64,000 nucleotides of DNA, from NCBI RefSeq assembly GCF_001766675.1, contig NZ_MJLT01000012.1, positions 186,001 to 250,000 on the forward strand. Direction: 5' to 3'. Positions within the stretch are counted from its first letter, which is position 1. The number at the start of each line of letters is the position of its first letter. Origin of the DNA: Arthrobacter sp. SW1 (GTDB taxonomy: Bacteria; Actinomycetota; Actinomycetes; Actinomycetales; Micrococcaceae). This document shows positions 24,809 to 33,008 of this stretch, one piece after another. The translations under genes and the position numbers were made by a program. The notes under the pieces were generated by a model. The model did not search any database. It worked only from the letters and a program-made list of their open reading frames with translations, and had not been told where the DNA came from.

Positions 24809-25597
24809 TCAGCTGGGCCCGGTGAGTTGTTCCGTCAGCCGGGCGAATCCGGCGAGGTCCGCGGGAAGGGTTCCGGCGTCGAGGTGGTCCTTGAGCCGCC
24901 GCCAGCTGTTGCGGTGCGCGGTTTCGTAGAGGGTGGGCAGCAGCAGTTCGCCTTGACTGGCGGTGGCGCGCACCTCCGCGGGCCACGCGGCGGAGGGTTC
25001 CGGGACGGTGACGCTGACGCCGCCGTCGTCGCTGTGGAGATGGAGTTCGACGCCGGCCGGCACCGCGTTGCTCAGCACGCCTTGGAGCGTGGCCGGGGCA
25101 GCGTTGGCGAGCCGCGCGGCGGCCGTGTAGCCGTGCGGTCCGAGGTGGAGGATCCGCAGCGCGTCCAGGCTGCCCGTCACGCGTACGACGGCGGCAAGGT
25201 GTTCCGTCAGCACGGTTCCGGGATCGCTGCCGGCGGCGGAGACCGCGAGCGAGTCGAGCATGACGGCGCGGCCGGCGGTTGAGCGGACGGCTTCTTCGGC
25301 GCCGGCCAGTCCCGGGTTCGATTCCCAGCGCAGGTCAAGCACCACCGCCGTTCCGGCGGCCTCCGCGGCCTCGGCCAGGGCAGAAGTGTCTTCGACGCAT
25401 GGTGCGACGACCACGATGCCGCGCGCGCCGTCGTCGACCGCCCGGAGGGCTGCGGCGGTCCAGCCGGGAGTGCCGGCCACCGCATGGACGTGGGCAGTTT
25501 CCCCGGGGTCTGCGGCACGGAAACTCAGCGGCAAGGACGCGACGGTGGCACGCACCGCGGTTGCGCCGGCTGTGTCGTTGACGGTGTAGCTGCTCAT
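24809..25597 (-). CDS. Unknown companion protein, possible degenerate Gfo/Idh
   Basis: A 262-residue protein I do not recognise. It overlaps the upstream Gfo/Idh gene by 4 nt and so is translationally coupled to it. The layout resembles a Gfo/Idh chain: a strand-helix start ending GIVVVAPCVEDTSALAEAAE, then AGTAVVLDLRW where Gfo/Idh proteins have the EKP block, then LTEHLAAVVRVTGS and a sheet region. The GxGxxG dinucleotide fingerprint and the EKP are absent. It may be a non-catalytic partner or a diverged enzyme. I chose the ATG at 25597 since the upstream frame lies inside the neighbouring gene. Confidence 0.6.
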   Translation of the reverse strand: MSSYTVNDTAGATAVRATVASLPLSFRAADPGETAHVHAVAGTPGWTAAALRAVDDGARGIVVVAPCVEDTSALAEAAEAAGTAVVLDLRWESNPGLAGAEEAVRSTAGRAVMLDSLAVSAAGSDPGTVLTEHLAAVVRVTGSLDALRILHLGPHGYTAAARLANAAPATLQGVLSNAVPAGVELHLHSDDGGVSVTVPEPSAAWPAEVRATASQGELLLPTLYETAHRNSWRRLKDHLDAGTLPADLAGFARLTEQLTGPS

Positions 25598-26664
25598 GCG
25601 TCCGCTCCCATCAGCTCGGCTGTTGCCGCCTCCGCGGAGGGCTCGGCGATGGCGAGGGCGAAGGCGAGATCGTCGATCAGGCTCTCGGTGCCCCGCCGCG
25701 GCGCTCCTCCGCCGGCCAACCGGGCGAGTTCGCGCCATTCACCTTCGTAGCCGTTGTGTCCGTACGGGCCGAAGCTGCGGCGTTCGTTCGCGGTGCTGAG
25801 GGTGGCGGCGGCGGAGCCTGCCTGGACGTAGGAGGGGCTGAAGTCCACGCGCAGCGCGGCGTCGTCCGAGAAGGCTTCGAAGGTCCACGCGGGCTTCCAG
25901 GTGTTCCCCATGGCTGCCCTCAGCTCGATGCTCCGGCCCGCCGCACGCAGCGACACCAGGTAGCCGAAGGGACGGACATGGCGCGCCTGGAGGATCTCAA
26001 GGTCTTCGAAGTGCGGCACAAAGCGGCGGACCAGTGGAAGGTCATGGATGGCGAGGCCCATGATGCCGCCGTGCAGCGCGCTCCGTACGGCGGCGGGGTC
26101 GGAGTAGTCCGGAGCCGTCAGCCCGGGCCGGGCGAGGACCTCTGTGGCGGCGTCTTCGAAGCGGCTGTTCGGTGGGAGGACGATGGTGGAGCGGATGGTG
26201 TGGGCCGTTTCCGGCAGTGTGCCCCAGTGTGACTCCGCGGCGAGCCAAGCGGGATCGAAGGCGTGCATGGCACCGACGACCACCGGTACGCCCGTGTCCT
26301 TGGCGGCTACCAGGATCCCTGCGGCTTCGGCGGCATTCATGGCGAAGGGCTTTTCGCAGAGGACGGCCTTCCTGCCCGCCCGGCAGGCCGCGATGACTTG
26401 TTCGGCGTGGAAGCGGTGCGGGCTGCAGATGGCGACGACGTCGACCTCCGGATCCGCGAGCAATTCCTCCACGCTGCTGCTGTGCCGTGCACCTGCCCGG
26501 GCGGCCACTGACTCCGCCACGGAGGGATCTGCGTCCATGATGTGCCGGACCGCGAAGAGGTCCCCGAGCCGGCTGAGCGTGGGCATATGGATGGCTTGCG
26601 TTACCGGGCCTGCGCCGATGATCCCGACGCCGAGGATTTCCGTCCCAGTGCTGTTGCCGGTCAA
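25594..26664 (-). CDS. Gfo/Idh/MocA-family oxidoreductase
   Basis: A 356-residue dehydrogenase with fingerprint GVGIIGAGPV (12-21), CSPHRFHAEQV and the catalytic EKP at 104-106 (VLCEKPFAMN). The C-terminal domain carries GGIMGLAIHDLPLVRRF with the conserved Asp of the substrate site. It is the first gene of the operon running to 19526, so it likely performs the first or a key step on the imported sugar. The start is TTG at 26664, chosen because AAGGAGGTGGAGC lies immediately upstream; no ATG fits homology. Confidence 0.87.
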   Translation of the reverse strand: MTGNSTGTEILGVGIIGAGPVTQAIHMPTLSRLGDLFAVRHIMDADPSVAESVAARAGARHSSSVEELLADPEVDVVAICSPHRFHAEQVIAACRAGRKAVLCEKPFAMNAAEAAGILVAAKDTGVPVVVGAMHAFDPAWLAAESHWGTLPETAHTIRSTIVLPPNSRFEDAATEVLARPGLTAPDYSDPAAVRSALHGGIMGLAIHDLPLVRRFVPHFEDLEILQARHVRPFGYLVSLRAAGRSIELRAAMGNTWKPAWTFEAFSDDAALRVDFSPSYVQAGSAAATLSTANERRSFGPYGHNGYEGEWRELARLAGGGAPRRGTESLIDDLAFALAIAEPSAEAATAELMGADA

Positions 26665-26706
26665 GCTCCACCTCCTTGTGTGCAGAAGCCGCGGGGGCAA
26701 ATCTAT

Positions 26707-26741
26707 GCGCTTTAATCGCCGCGCAGTACCAATCAAAGCGC
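26707..26741. promoter_or_regulatory. Candidate LacI-family operator pair before the first sugar operon
   Basis: GCGCTTTAAT (26707-26716) and AATCAAAGCGC (26731-26741) are inverted half-sites of the AAAGCGCTTT type bound by LacI-family proteins. They lie 43-77 nt upstream of the TTG start. Either of the two LacI genes next door may bind here. Inferred. Confidence 0.45.
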
Positions 26742-26780
26742 GTAGGTGTGACCTTGGCAACACCTTTCGCCAAGAAAGTG

Positions 26781-26792
26781 GCAAAAGTTTGA
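26781..26792. promoter_or_regulatory. GCAAAAGTTTGA dyad before the first sugar operon
   Basis: GCAAAAGTTTGA lies about 120 nt upstream of the operon start and matches TCAAAAGTTTGA at 31509, in the ROK divergent region, in 11 of 12 bases. A shared site suggests a common regulator, possibly ROK. Inferred. Confidence 0.4.
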
Positions 26793-26903
26793 AGTTTGAC
26801 GGCATTAATTGCCGGGAGCGCTGCTCAGTAAGGCAAAGCGGCAGGGGAGGGAACCGCTGGGGCAGCGGGCGCCGTCGTCGGGCGTTGCAGGGGAAGCCGC
26901 GGC

Positions 26904-27980
26904 TCAGGCGGCGCGGCAGCCGCAGCTTTCGCGGATCATGAGTTTGACGGGCAGCTGCCGCTTGACCGGCTCCTTGCCGGGCGAAGCCACCTGGTCGATC
27001 AGGATCGAGGCACCGGTGCGGCCGAGCTCCACGAGCGGCTGGCGGACCGTGGTCAGGGCGGGGCGGTTCACCAGGCCGGCCACCAGCCCGTCGAAACCGG
27101 TGACGGCGATCTGCCCGGGTACGCTGACCCCCGCCGCGGCCAGGGCGTCCATGTAGGCCAGGGCTTCTTCGTCGGTGGAGCAGGCCAGTGCCTGGGGGAG
27201 CGTTCCCTCGGCCAGCATGCCGGCCACGGTGTCCCGGGCGAACGCCGCGAGTTGGCCGGGAGGGGCGGTGTCCACGGTGCGGATGGCCAGCCCGGCGGCC
27301 TCCATGGCGCGCGAATACCCGCTGAAGCGGTGCTCCTTGTCCGGGAAACCCAGGGGGCCGACAAAGGCGATGTCCGTGAGCCCGTGCACGCTGATGAGGT
27401 GTTCGGTGAGCGCTGCCAGGCCGCCTTCGTTGTCCACCGAGACGCCGTGCAGGCCATTGTTGTTGATCGGGATGGACAGCTCCACCACGGGGATGCGCTT
27501 GGAGATCCGGAGGAGGATCTCGTCCGGCAAAGTGTTGGGGAAGACGGCCAGGCCGTCAACGCGGCCCGCAATCCCGGCGATGTCCGCCTCGCTGGACGTG
27601 GACTTGGTGTCGCCGACCATCAGCACGTAGCCGCGGCGCCAGCACTCCATCTCCACGCCGCGCTGGACCTCGTCGTGGTACAGCGGGAACATCCGGAAGT
27701 CCTCGTTGGCTTCGTCGCCAAAGGGCGCGTCGGCGTCGGGCGTCACGCCGCTGTTGCGGGCGTAGTAGTCGAAGGAGAACAGGCCGATGGCTCCGGTCTT
27801 GCCGCGGGCGAGGCCGCGGGCGCTCGCACTGGGAAGATAGCCAAGCGCGCGTGCTGCCTCCTCCACGGCTTCCCGGGTGGACGGCCGGACCTTGTGCGGC
27901 TGGGTGAAGGTGAAGGACACCGTGGCGATGGAAACACCTGCCCGTGCGGCAACGTCATAGACCGTGGGGCGCTTGGCCAC
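26904..27980 (-). CDS. LacI-family transcriptional regulator (paralog 1)
   Basis: A 358-residue repressor. The N-terminal helix-turn-helix and hinge read RPTVYDVAARAGVSIATVSF and YLPSASARGLARGKTGAIGL, followed by a periplasmic-binding-like sugar domain with VTGFDGLVAG near residue 300. The chain ends RESCGCRAA. The start is GTG at 27980. It resembles the upstream LacI gene closely, including the leader, so the two are sister genes. Position between two sugar operons suggests control of one or both. The effector sugar is unknown. Confidence 0.93.
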   Translation of the reverse strand: MAKRPTVYDVAARAGVSIATVSFTFTQPHKVRPSTREAVEEAARALGYLPSASARGLARGKTGAIGLFSFDYYARNSGVTPDADAPFGDEANEDFRMFPLYHDEVQRGVEMECWRRGYVLMVGDTKSTSSEADIAGIAGRVDGLAVFPNTLPDEILLRISKRIPVVELSIPINNNGLHGVSVDNEGGLAALTEHLISVHGLTDIAFVGPLGFPDKEHRFSGYSRAMEAAGLAIRTVDTAPPGQLAAFARDTVAGMLAEGTLPQALACSTDEEALAYMDALAAAGVSVPGQIAVTGFDGLVAGLVNRPALTTVRQPLVELGRTGASILIDQVASPGKEPVKRQLPVKLMIRESCGCRAA

Positions 27981-28050
27981 GAATGTTCCTCCCGATGAAA
28001 ACCCTGTGGTCCAAGCATTCCACGAATGGCGGGGGTGCGTTGGGGCGAGC

Positions 28051-29178
28051 CTAGCCGCAGCCGCAGCTTTCGCTCAGGACGAGTTCCACGGGCAGTTCCC
28101 GGGCTATGGTTTCTCCACCCGGGTTGGCGATTTGCTTGATGAGGATTTCGGCCGCGGCCCGGCCCAGGGCGATCATGGGCTGGCGGACCGTGGTCAGGGC
28201 CGGCCGGCTCATGCGGCCCGCCGCGAGGCCGTCGAATCCCGTGACGGCCACGTCTCCCGGGACCGATAGCCCGGCCCGTTTCAGGGCATCGACAAACAAG
28301 AGGGCCTCGGCGTCGTTTGAACACACGAAGGCGTCGGGGAGGCTTCCGGCGTCCCGGAGCCACCTGATCGCCTCGTCGCTTTCGCGGGCTGGGTCCGGAA
28401 GCGGATCCTTCAGCCGGCCCGCGTCGTCCCGGCCGGGCGCAGCCAGGGACCCGGCCTTCAGTCCGGCCTCCTCCATGGCTTCGGAGTAGCCGGCGAATCG
28501 GTGCTCCCGGTCCGGTGATCCGGCCGGGCCCACGAAGGTGATGGACGTGTGCCCATGGTGCCGGATCAGGTGCCGGGTGAGCTCCCGTGCCCCGTAGGTG
28601 TTCTCGACAAAGACGCAGTGCTGCCCTGTTTCCATGGCGGGAACGGCGAGTTCCACCACGGGAATGCGCGACGCGATCCGTTTGAGGATCTCCGTGCTGA
28701 AGGTGTTGGGAAAAACGGCGAGCCCATCCACCCGGCCGGCGATCTCGTTGATGTCGGCCTCGGATGCTTTGCCCCGCCCTTCGCCGATCATCAGCACATA
28801 GCCTCGGCGCCGGCACTCCATTTCCACGCCGCGCTGCACCTCGTCGTGGTAGAGCGGAAACAAGCGGAAGTCCTCGTTGGACTTGTCCGAGAAAACTCCT
28901 TCGGCCAGGAGGGCGCTGTCATCCTGCTGCAGGCTCGCGGCGCCGGTTCCGGCACGGCCGTAGTAGTCGTAGGAATAGAGACCGATGGCGCCGGTGCGTC
29001 CGCTGGCCAGCCCGCGGGCGCTTGCGCTCGGCACGTAGCCCAGTTCCCGGGCCGCCGCCGTCACGAGCGTGCGCGTCGCCTCGCTTACGCGGTGCGGCTG
29101 GCGGAAGGTGAATGACACCGTGGCGATCGACACGGACGCGCGCCGTGCGACGTCGTAGATGGTCGGGCGCTTGGCCAC
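28051..29178 (-). CDS. LacI-family transcriptional regulator (paralog 2)
   Basis: A 375-residue repressor closely similar to its neighbour: RPTIYDVARRASVSIATVSF, then YVPSASARGLASGRTGAIGL, and in both the unusual block NEDFR(M/L)FPLYHDEVQRGVEME after residue 85. It ends SESCGCG. Compared with paralog 1 it has small insertions in the sugar-binding domain, which suggests a different ligand or operator. The start is GTG at 29178 with GGGAAGGACG upstream; the longer frame before it covers a terminator and is rejected. The two genes are separated by 70 nt. Confidence 0.93.
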   Translation of the reverse strand: MAKRPTIYDVARRASVSIATVSFTFRQPHRVSEATRTLVTAAARELGYVPSASARGLASGRTGAIGLYSYDYYGRAGTGAASLQQDDSALLAEGVFSDKSNEDFRLFPLYHDEVQRGVEMECRRRGYVLMIGEGRGKASEADINEIAGRVDGLAVFPNTFSTEILKRIASRIPVVELAVPAMETGQHCVFVENTYGARELTRHLIRHHGHTSITFVGPAGSPDREHRFAGYSEAMEEAGLKAGSLAAPGRDDAGRLKDPLPDPARESDEAIRWLRDAGSLPDAFVCSNDAEALLFVDALKRAGLSVPGDVAVTGFDGLAAGRMSRPALTTVRQPMIALGRAAAEILIKQIANPGGETIARELPVELVLSESCGCG

Positions 29179-29230
29179 GAATACGTCCTTCCCGGATGAC
29201 AACTGTGCGGCCCAAGCATCCCATGCACCG

Positions 29231-29264
29231 GGGACGGGCCTGCAAAACATGGCAGGCCCGTCCC
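29231..29264. terminator. Terminator after the isomerase gene
   Basis: A perfect 13-bp stem GGGACGGGCCTGC / GCAGGCCCGTCCC with loop AAAACATG, 19 nt past the isomerase stop on the minus strand. There is no long U-run, so termination may be partial. Confidence 0.7.
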
Positions 29265-29282
29265 GGGCGGTGGCTACCGGAA

Positions 29283-30278
29283 CTACTGCTGGAACGCGGC
29301 GTCGAAGCTGGTCTGCGAGGCGGGGAAGTCGAACTTCTTCAGCGCGGCCAGGGCTTCGGGGGCGCCGTGCAGGCGGTCCATGCCGGCGTCTTCCCACTCG
29401 ATGGAGATGGGACCGTTGTAGCCGATGGCGGTGAGGGCGCGGAAGGAGGCTTCCCACGGCACATCGCCGCGGCCCGCGGAGACGAAGTCCCAGCCGCGCC
29501 GCGGATCACCCCAGGCCAGGTGTGAACCCATCACGGTGTTGCGGCCGGTGGGGCGCAGCTTCGTGTCCTTGCAGTCCACGTGGTAGATGCGGTCCTTGAA
29601 ATCCCAGATGAAGGAGACGGGATCGATGCCCTGCCACATCATGTGCGAGGGATCCCAGTTCAGGCCGAAAGCCTCGCGGTGGCCGATCGCCTCCAGGGTG
29701 CGCACGGTGGTCCAGTAGTCGTAGGCGATTTCGGAGGGGTGGACCTCGTGGGCGAAGCGCACGCCGCATTCGTCGAAGACGTCCAGGATGGGGTTCCAGC
29801 GGTCCGCGAAGTCCTGGTATCCGGCGTCGATCACCTTTTCCGGGACGGGCGGGAACATGGCCACGTACTGCCAGATCGAGGAGCCGGTGAAGCCGACGAC
29901 GGTGTCCACCCCGAGCGCTTTGGCGAGCCGGGCGGTGTGCTTCATTTCCTCCGCGGCGCGCTGGCGCACGCCTTCCGGGTCGCCGTCGCCCCACACCTTC
30001 GGCCCGACGATCGCCTGGTGCCGGAAGTCGATCGGATCGTCGCATACCGCTTGGCCTTTGAGGTGGTTGGAGATGGCCCAGACCTTGAGGTTGTACTTCT
30101 CCAACAGCTCGAGCTTGGATTCGACGTAGCCGGGTTCGTCCCATCGCCAGGCGTCCAGGTGGTCGCCGGAGACGGCGATTTCCAGGCCGTCGTAGCCCCA
30201 GCCGGAGGCGAGCTTGGCGACTTCTTCGAGCGGCAGGTCGGCCCACTGGCCGGTGAACAGGGTGTACGGGCGGGGCAT
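29283..30278 (-). CDS. Sugar phosphate isomerase/epimerase-type TIM-barrel protein
   Basis: A 331-residue xylose-isomerase-like TIM barrel. It opens [18 protein letters not shown] and carries metal-site candidates in [24 protein letters not shown] (Glu/His), [10 protein letters not shown] (Asp/His) and [10 protein letters not shown]. The chain is longer than the other isomerase in the window and belongs to the group that pairs with Gfo/Idh dehydrogenases in 3-keto-glycoside or levoglucosan-type pathways, as far as I can tell from family knowledge. It lies 1 nt after the dehydrogenase stop, so they form one operon. The start ATG at 30278 is where homology begins. Confidence 0.88.
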   Translation of the reverse strand: MPRPYTLFTGQWADLPLEEVAKLASGWGYDGLEIAVSGDHLDAWRWDEPGYVESKLELLEKYNLKVWAISNHLKGQAVCDDPIDFRHQAIVGPKVWGDGDPEGVRQRAAEEMKHTARLAKALGVDTVVGFTGSSIWQYVAMFPPVPEKVIDAGYQDFADRWNPILDVFDECGVRFAHEVHPSEIAYDYWTTVRTLEAIGHREAFGLNWDPSHMMWQGIDPVSFIWDFKDRIYHVDCKDTKLRPTGRNTVMGSHLAWGDPRRGWDFVSAGRGDVPWEASFRALTAIGYNGPISIEWEDAGMDRLHGAPEALAALKKFDFPASQTSFDAAFQQ

Positions 30279-30279
30279 A

Positions 30280-31446
30280 TCAGGCTCCTTCGGACGTGGT
30301 GTGCAGGGTGACCAGCGAACTCTTGGCGTTGGCGGATTCTTCGACGGCGGCCAGCACCTGCTGGACGGCCAGGCCTTCTTCGAACGACGGCGACGGCGCG
30401 GTTCCGTTTGCGATGGCGGCCAGAAAGTCACGGATCTGGTGGGTGAAGGTGTGCTCCCAGCCGATGATGTGGCCTTGCGGCCACCACGCGGCAAGGTAGG
30501 GGTGTTCGGCTTCGTTGACGAGGATGCGGCGGAAGCCTTGTTCGCGGACGGGGAGCGTGGCGTCCAGGAAGCCGAGTTCGTTGAGGTTTTCGAGGTCGAA
30601 CAGCAGCGATCCCTTGTCGCCGTAGATTTCCAGCGTCAGGGAGTTCTTCCTGCCCATGGCCATGCGGGACACCTCCACCGAGGCGATTGCTCCGGAGGTG
30701 AGGGTCAGCGTGGCCCAGGCTGCGTCGTCGACCGTTACTTCTTCGGGGCCCGCCGGTCCGGGACGCGTGGTGACGAAGGTGTGGAGGCGGCCCGAGACCT
30801 CGGTGACGGAATCGCCCAGGAGGTACATGACCTGGTCGATGGCGTGGGAGGCGATATCTCCGAGGGCGCCGGATCCGGCGGTGTCCTTGCGCAGCCGCCA
30901 GGTCATGGGGGACTCCGCGTCGGCCAGCCAGTCCTGCAGGTATGCCGCGCGGACGTGCCGCACGGTGCCGAGGCGGCCTTCGGCGATGAGTTCCTTGGCC
31001 AGCGCGAGGGCCGGGACGCGCCGGTAGTTGAAGCCGATCATCGACTGCACTCCGCGGGCCCGGGCGGCGGCCGCGGCCTCGGTCATGGCTTTGGCCTCAG
31101 CGATGGTGTTGGCGAGCGGCTTTTCCACGAGCACGTGCTTGCCTGCTTCGAGCGCGGCGATGGCGATCTCGGCGTGCATCCACCCCGGGGCGCAGATGTC
31201 CACGATGTCGATGTCTTCGCGTTCGACGACGGCCCGCCAGTCCGTGGCGGACTCCGCCCAGCCGTAGCGGGCGGCAGCTTCGGCCACCTGTGCGGCGTCC
31301 CGCCCCACCAGCACTTTCTGTTCGATGGCCGGCACGTCGAAGAAGGCGGCGACATTGCGCCAGGCATTGGAGTGGGCCTTGCCCATGAAGGCGTAGCCGA
31401 TGGCCGCGACGCCCAAGGGGCGGGAAGAGGGTTCCGGAGTAGTCAT
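30280..31446 (-). CDS. Gfo/Idh/MocA-family dehydrogenase, levoglucosan-dehydrogenase-like
   Basis: A 388-residue dehydrogenase. The nucleotide loop is [16 protein letters not shown] (14-29), EKP is at 108-110 ([10 protein letters not shown]), and [16 protein letters not shown] and the block [19 protein letters not shown] hold the catalytic Lys/Asp/His group. These segments resemble levoglucosan dehydrogenase of Pseudarthrobacter, an enzyme that makes 3-keto-levoglucosan, but other glycosides are possible. It is divergent from the ROK regulator across a 129-bp region with a dyad and is followed by its isomerase partner. Confidence 0.9.
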   Translation of the reverse strand: MTTPEPSSRPLGVAAIGYAFMGKAHSNAWRNVAAFFDVPAIEQKVLVGRDAAQVAEAAARYGWAESATDWRAVVEREDIDIVDICAPGWMHAEIAIAALEAGKHVLVEKPLANTIAEAKAMTEAAAAARARGVQSMIGFNYRRVPALALAKELIAEGRLGTVRHVRAAYLQDWLADAESPMTWRLRKDTAGSGALGDIASHAIDQVMYLLGDSVTEVSGRLHTFVTTRPGPAGPEEVTVDDAAWATLTLTSGAIASVEVSRMAMGRKNSLTLEIYGDKGSLLFDLENLNELGFLDATLPVREQGFRRILVNEAEHPYLAAWWPQGHIIGWEHTFTHQIRDFLAAIANGTAPSPSFEEGLAVQQVLAAVEESANAKSSLVTLHTTSEGA

Positions 31447-31508
31447 GGGGAGTTCCTCGGGTGGTTGGCGTTTTACTCGAACTTACGAGCACTTTTGCCT
31501 TGAGTCAA

Positions 31509-31520
31509 TCAAAAGTTTGA
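31509..31520. promoter_or_regulatory. TCAAAAGTTTGA dyad in the dehydrogenase/ROK promoter
   Basis: TCAAA-AG-TTTGA is a 12-bp inverted repeat between the divergent Gfo/Idh (start 31446) and ROK (start 31576) genes. It recurs as GCAAAAGTTTGA at 26781. The likely binder is the ROK protein. Inferred from position. Confidence 0.45.
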
Positions 31521-31575
31521 AAGATAGGCGTCCGAAGCCGCCCTGAAGCCGGTGCCGTTGTGCTATTCCTTAACC

Positions 31576-32793
31576 ATGGTGACCACTATCCAACGCCAGG
31601 AGAAGGCCAGCTCCGAAGGCGGCATCCTGGCCCGCGCCGGGGACCTGTTCCAGCTGCTCCGCGACGGCAAGGCCAGGACCCGCGCCGAACTCGCCGAACA
31701 AACCGGGCTGGCGCGCACTACGGTGGCCGCCCGCATCGACGCGCTGACCGGACTTGGCCTGGTGGGTCCCGCCGGTGAGGCGGCGTCATCCGGCGGCAGG
31801 CCGCCGTCGAAGTTTGCTTTCAATGCCGGAGTGCGGCTGGTGCTTGCCGCCGACGTCGGTGCGAGCCACGCCGCGGTTGCGGTCACCGACCTGAACGGCG
31901 TTGTGCTCGCCCGGCATTCCGAGAAGCTCGACGTCGCCGAGGGGCCGGAAGTGGTGCTCAGCTGGATCGTGGAGAACGGGCGCGCGCTGCTGAAGGAGAT
32001 CGGCCGCAGCGAAGCGGACATCGCCGGCATCGGCATCGGCGTTCCCGGACCCGTGGAACACGGCAGCGGCAGGCCCGTAAAGCCGCCCATCATGCCCGGT
32101 TGGGACGGCTTCGACGTGGTCGGCTACATCCGCAAGGAGATCGACGCCGAGGTGCTGGTGGACAACGACGTCAACATCATGGCGCTCGGCGAACGCCACA
32201 CGCACTGGAATTCCTACGACGACCTGCTCTTCGTCAAGCTCGCCACGGGCGTGGGCGCGGGAATCATCAGCAGCGGCCAGCTGCAGCGCGGCGCGGACGG
32301 CACCTCCGGCGACCTCGGCCACGTCCGCGTGCCCGGCGGCGACGGTGTCCTGTGCCGCTGCGGCAACACCGGCTGCCTTGAAGCGCTGGCAGCGGGGCCC
32401 GCTCTGGTGCAGAAGCTCGCGGCGCAGGGGATCCAGGCCGCCTCCGGATCCGAGGTGGTGGACCTGGCCGCGCAGGGCAACGTCCAGGCCATCCATGCCC
32501 TGCGCCAGGCCGGCCGTGACGTCGGCGAGGTGCTGGCCATCTGCGTCAACATGCTCAATCCCTCGGTGATCGTGGTGGGCGGCAGTCTGTCGCGCGCCGG
32601 CGACCAGCTCCTGGCCGGCATCCGTGAAACGGTCTACGCGCGCTCGCTGCCGCTGGCCACCTCGCGGCTGCGGATCGAACAGTCCAAGGCCGGCCCGGAA
32701 GCCGCCATCCTCGGCGCGAGCCGCATGGTGATCGACCATGTCCTTTCGCCGGCCGTGGTTGAGTCCGCCGTGGCGGCGGCCGCCAGGCCCTAG
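31576..32793 (+). CDS. ROK-family transcriptional regulator
   Basis: A 405-residue NagC/XylR-type regulator. Residues about 15-75 are a winged helix (TRAELAEQTGLARTTVAARI), then a ROK sugar-kinase-like domain. The zinc motif GVLCRCGNTGCLEA and the sugar-site GDLGHVRV are intact; VGTGVGAG in the phosphate region is seen as ATGVGAGII. ROK repressors release DNA on binding a sugar. The gene is divergent from the dehydrogenase/isomerase operon. I chose ATG at 31576; GTG at 31552 or 31579 are alternatives, and no clear ribosome-binding site decides between them. Confidence 0.9.
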   Translation: MVTTIQRQEKASSEGGILARAGDLFQLLRDGKARTRAELAEQTGLARTTVAARIDALTGLGLVGPAGEAASSGGRPPSKFAFNAGVRLVLAADVGASHAAVAVTDLNGVVLARHSEKLDVAEGPEVVLSWIVENGRALLKEIGRSEADIAGIGIGVPGPVEHGSGRPVKPPIMPGWDGFDVVGYIRKEIDAEVLVDNDVNIMALGERHTHWNSYDDLLFVKLATGVGAGIISSGQLQRGADGTSGDLGHVRVPGGDGVLCRCGNTGCLEALAAGPALVQKLAAQGIQAASGSEVVDLAAQGNVQAIHALRQAGRDVGEVLAICVNMLNPSVIVVGGSLSRAGDQLLAGIRETVYARSLPLATSRLRIEQSKAGPEAAILGASRMVIDHVLSPAVVESAVAAAARP

Positions 32794-32808
32794 GGAGACG
32801 GCTTGTTC

Positions 32809-32841
32809 AAAGCGCCCGCGGCATTTGCCGCGGGCGCTTTT
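32809..32841 (+). terminator. Terminator after the ROK gene
   Basis: Perfect 14-bp stem AAAGCGCCCGCGGC / GCCGCGGGCGCTTT with loop ATTT, followed by one more T, 16 nt past the ROK stop. Confidence 0.88.
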
Positions 32842-32879
32842 GTGTGCCCGGAAGGGCGTGGAGAAAGACATCTGAAGTG

Positions 32880-32891
32880 TGAAGCGCTTTA
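32880..32891. promoter_or_regulatory. Candidate LacI-type operator before the second ABC operon
   Basis: TGAAGCGCTTTA contains the symmetric core AAGCGCTT of LacI-family operators and lies just before TTGACA (32896-32901), a good -35 box. It is 118 nt upstream of the binding-protein start. A -10 box is less clear (TATGAC at 32929 or TATAAG at 32957). One of the LacI proteins nearby could repress here. Confidence 0.5.
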
Positions 32892-33008
32892 GTCATTGAC
32901 AGCCGTTTTGGGGCCGGAGAACCTTTCTTATGACTCTTAGCGCACAATCTTTTGCATATAAGCTGGCAGAAGTTGGCGCGACGACCTTGGGCTTGTGAAA
33001 GGAATTCC

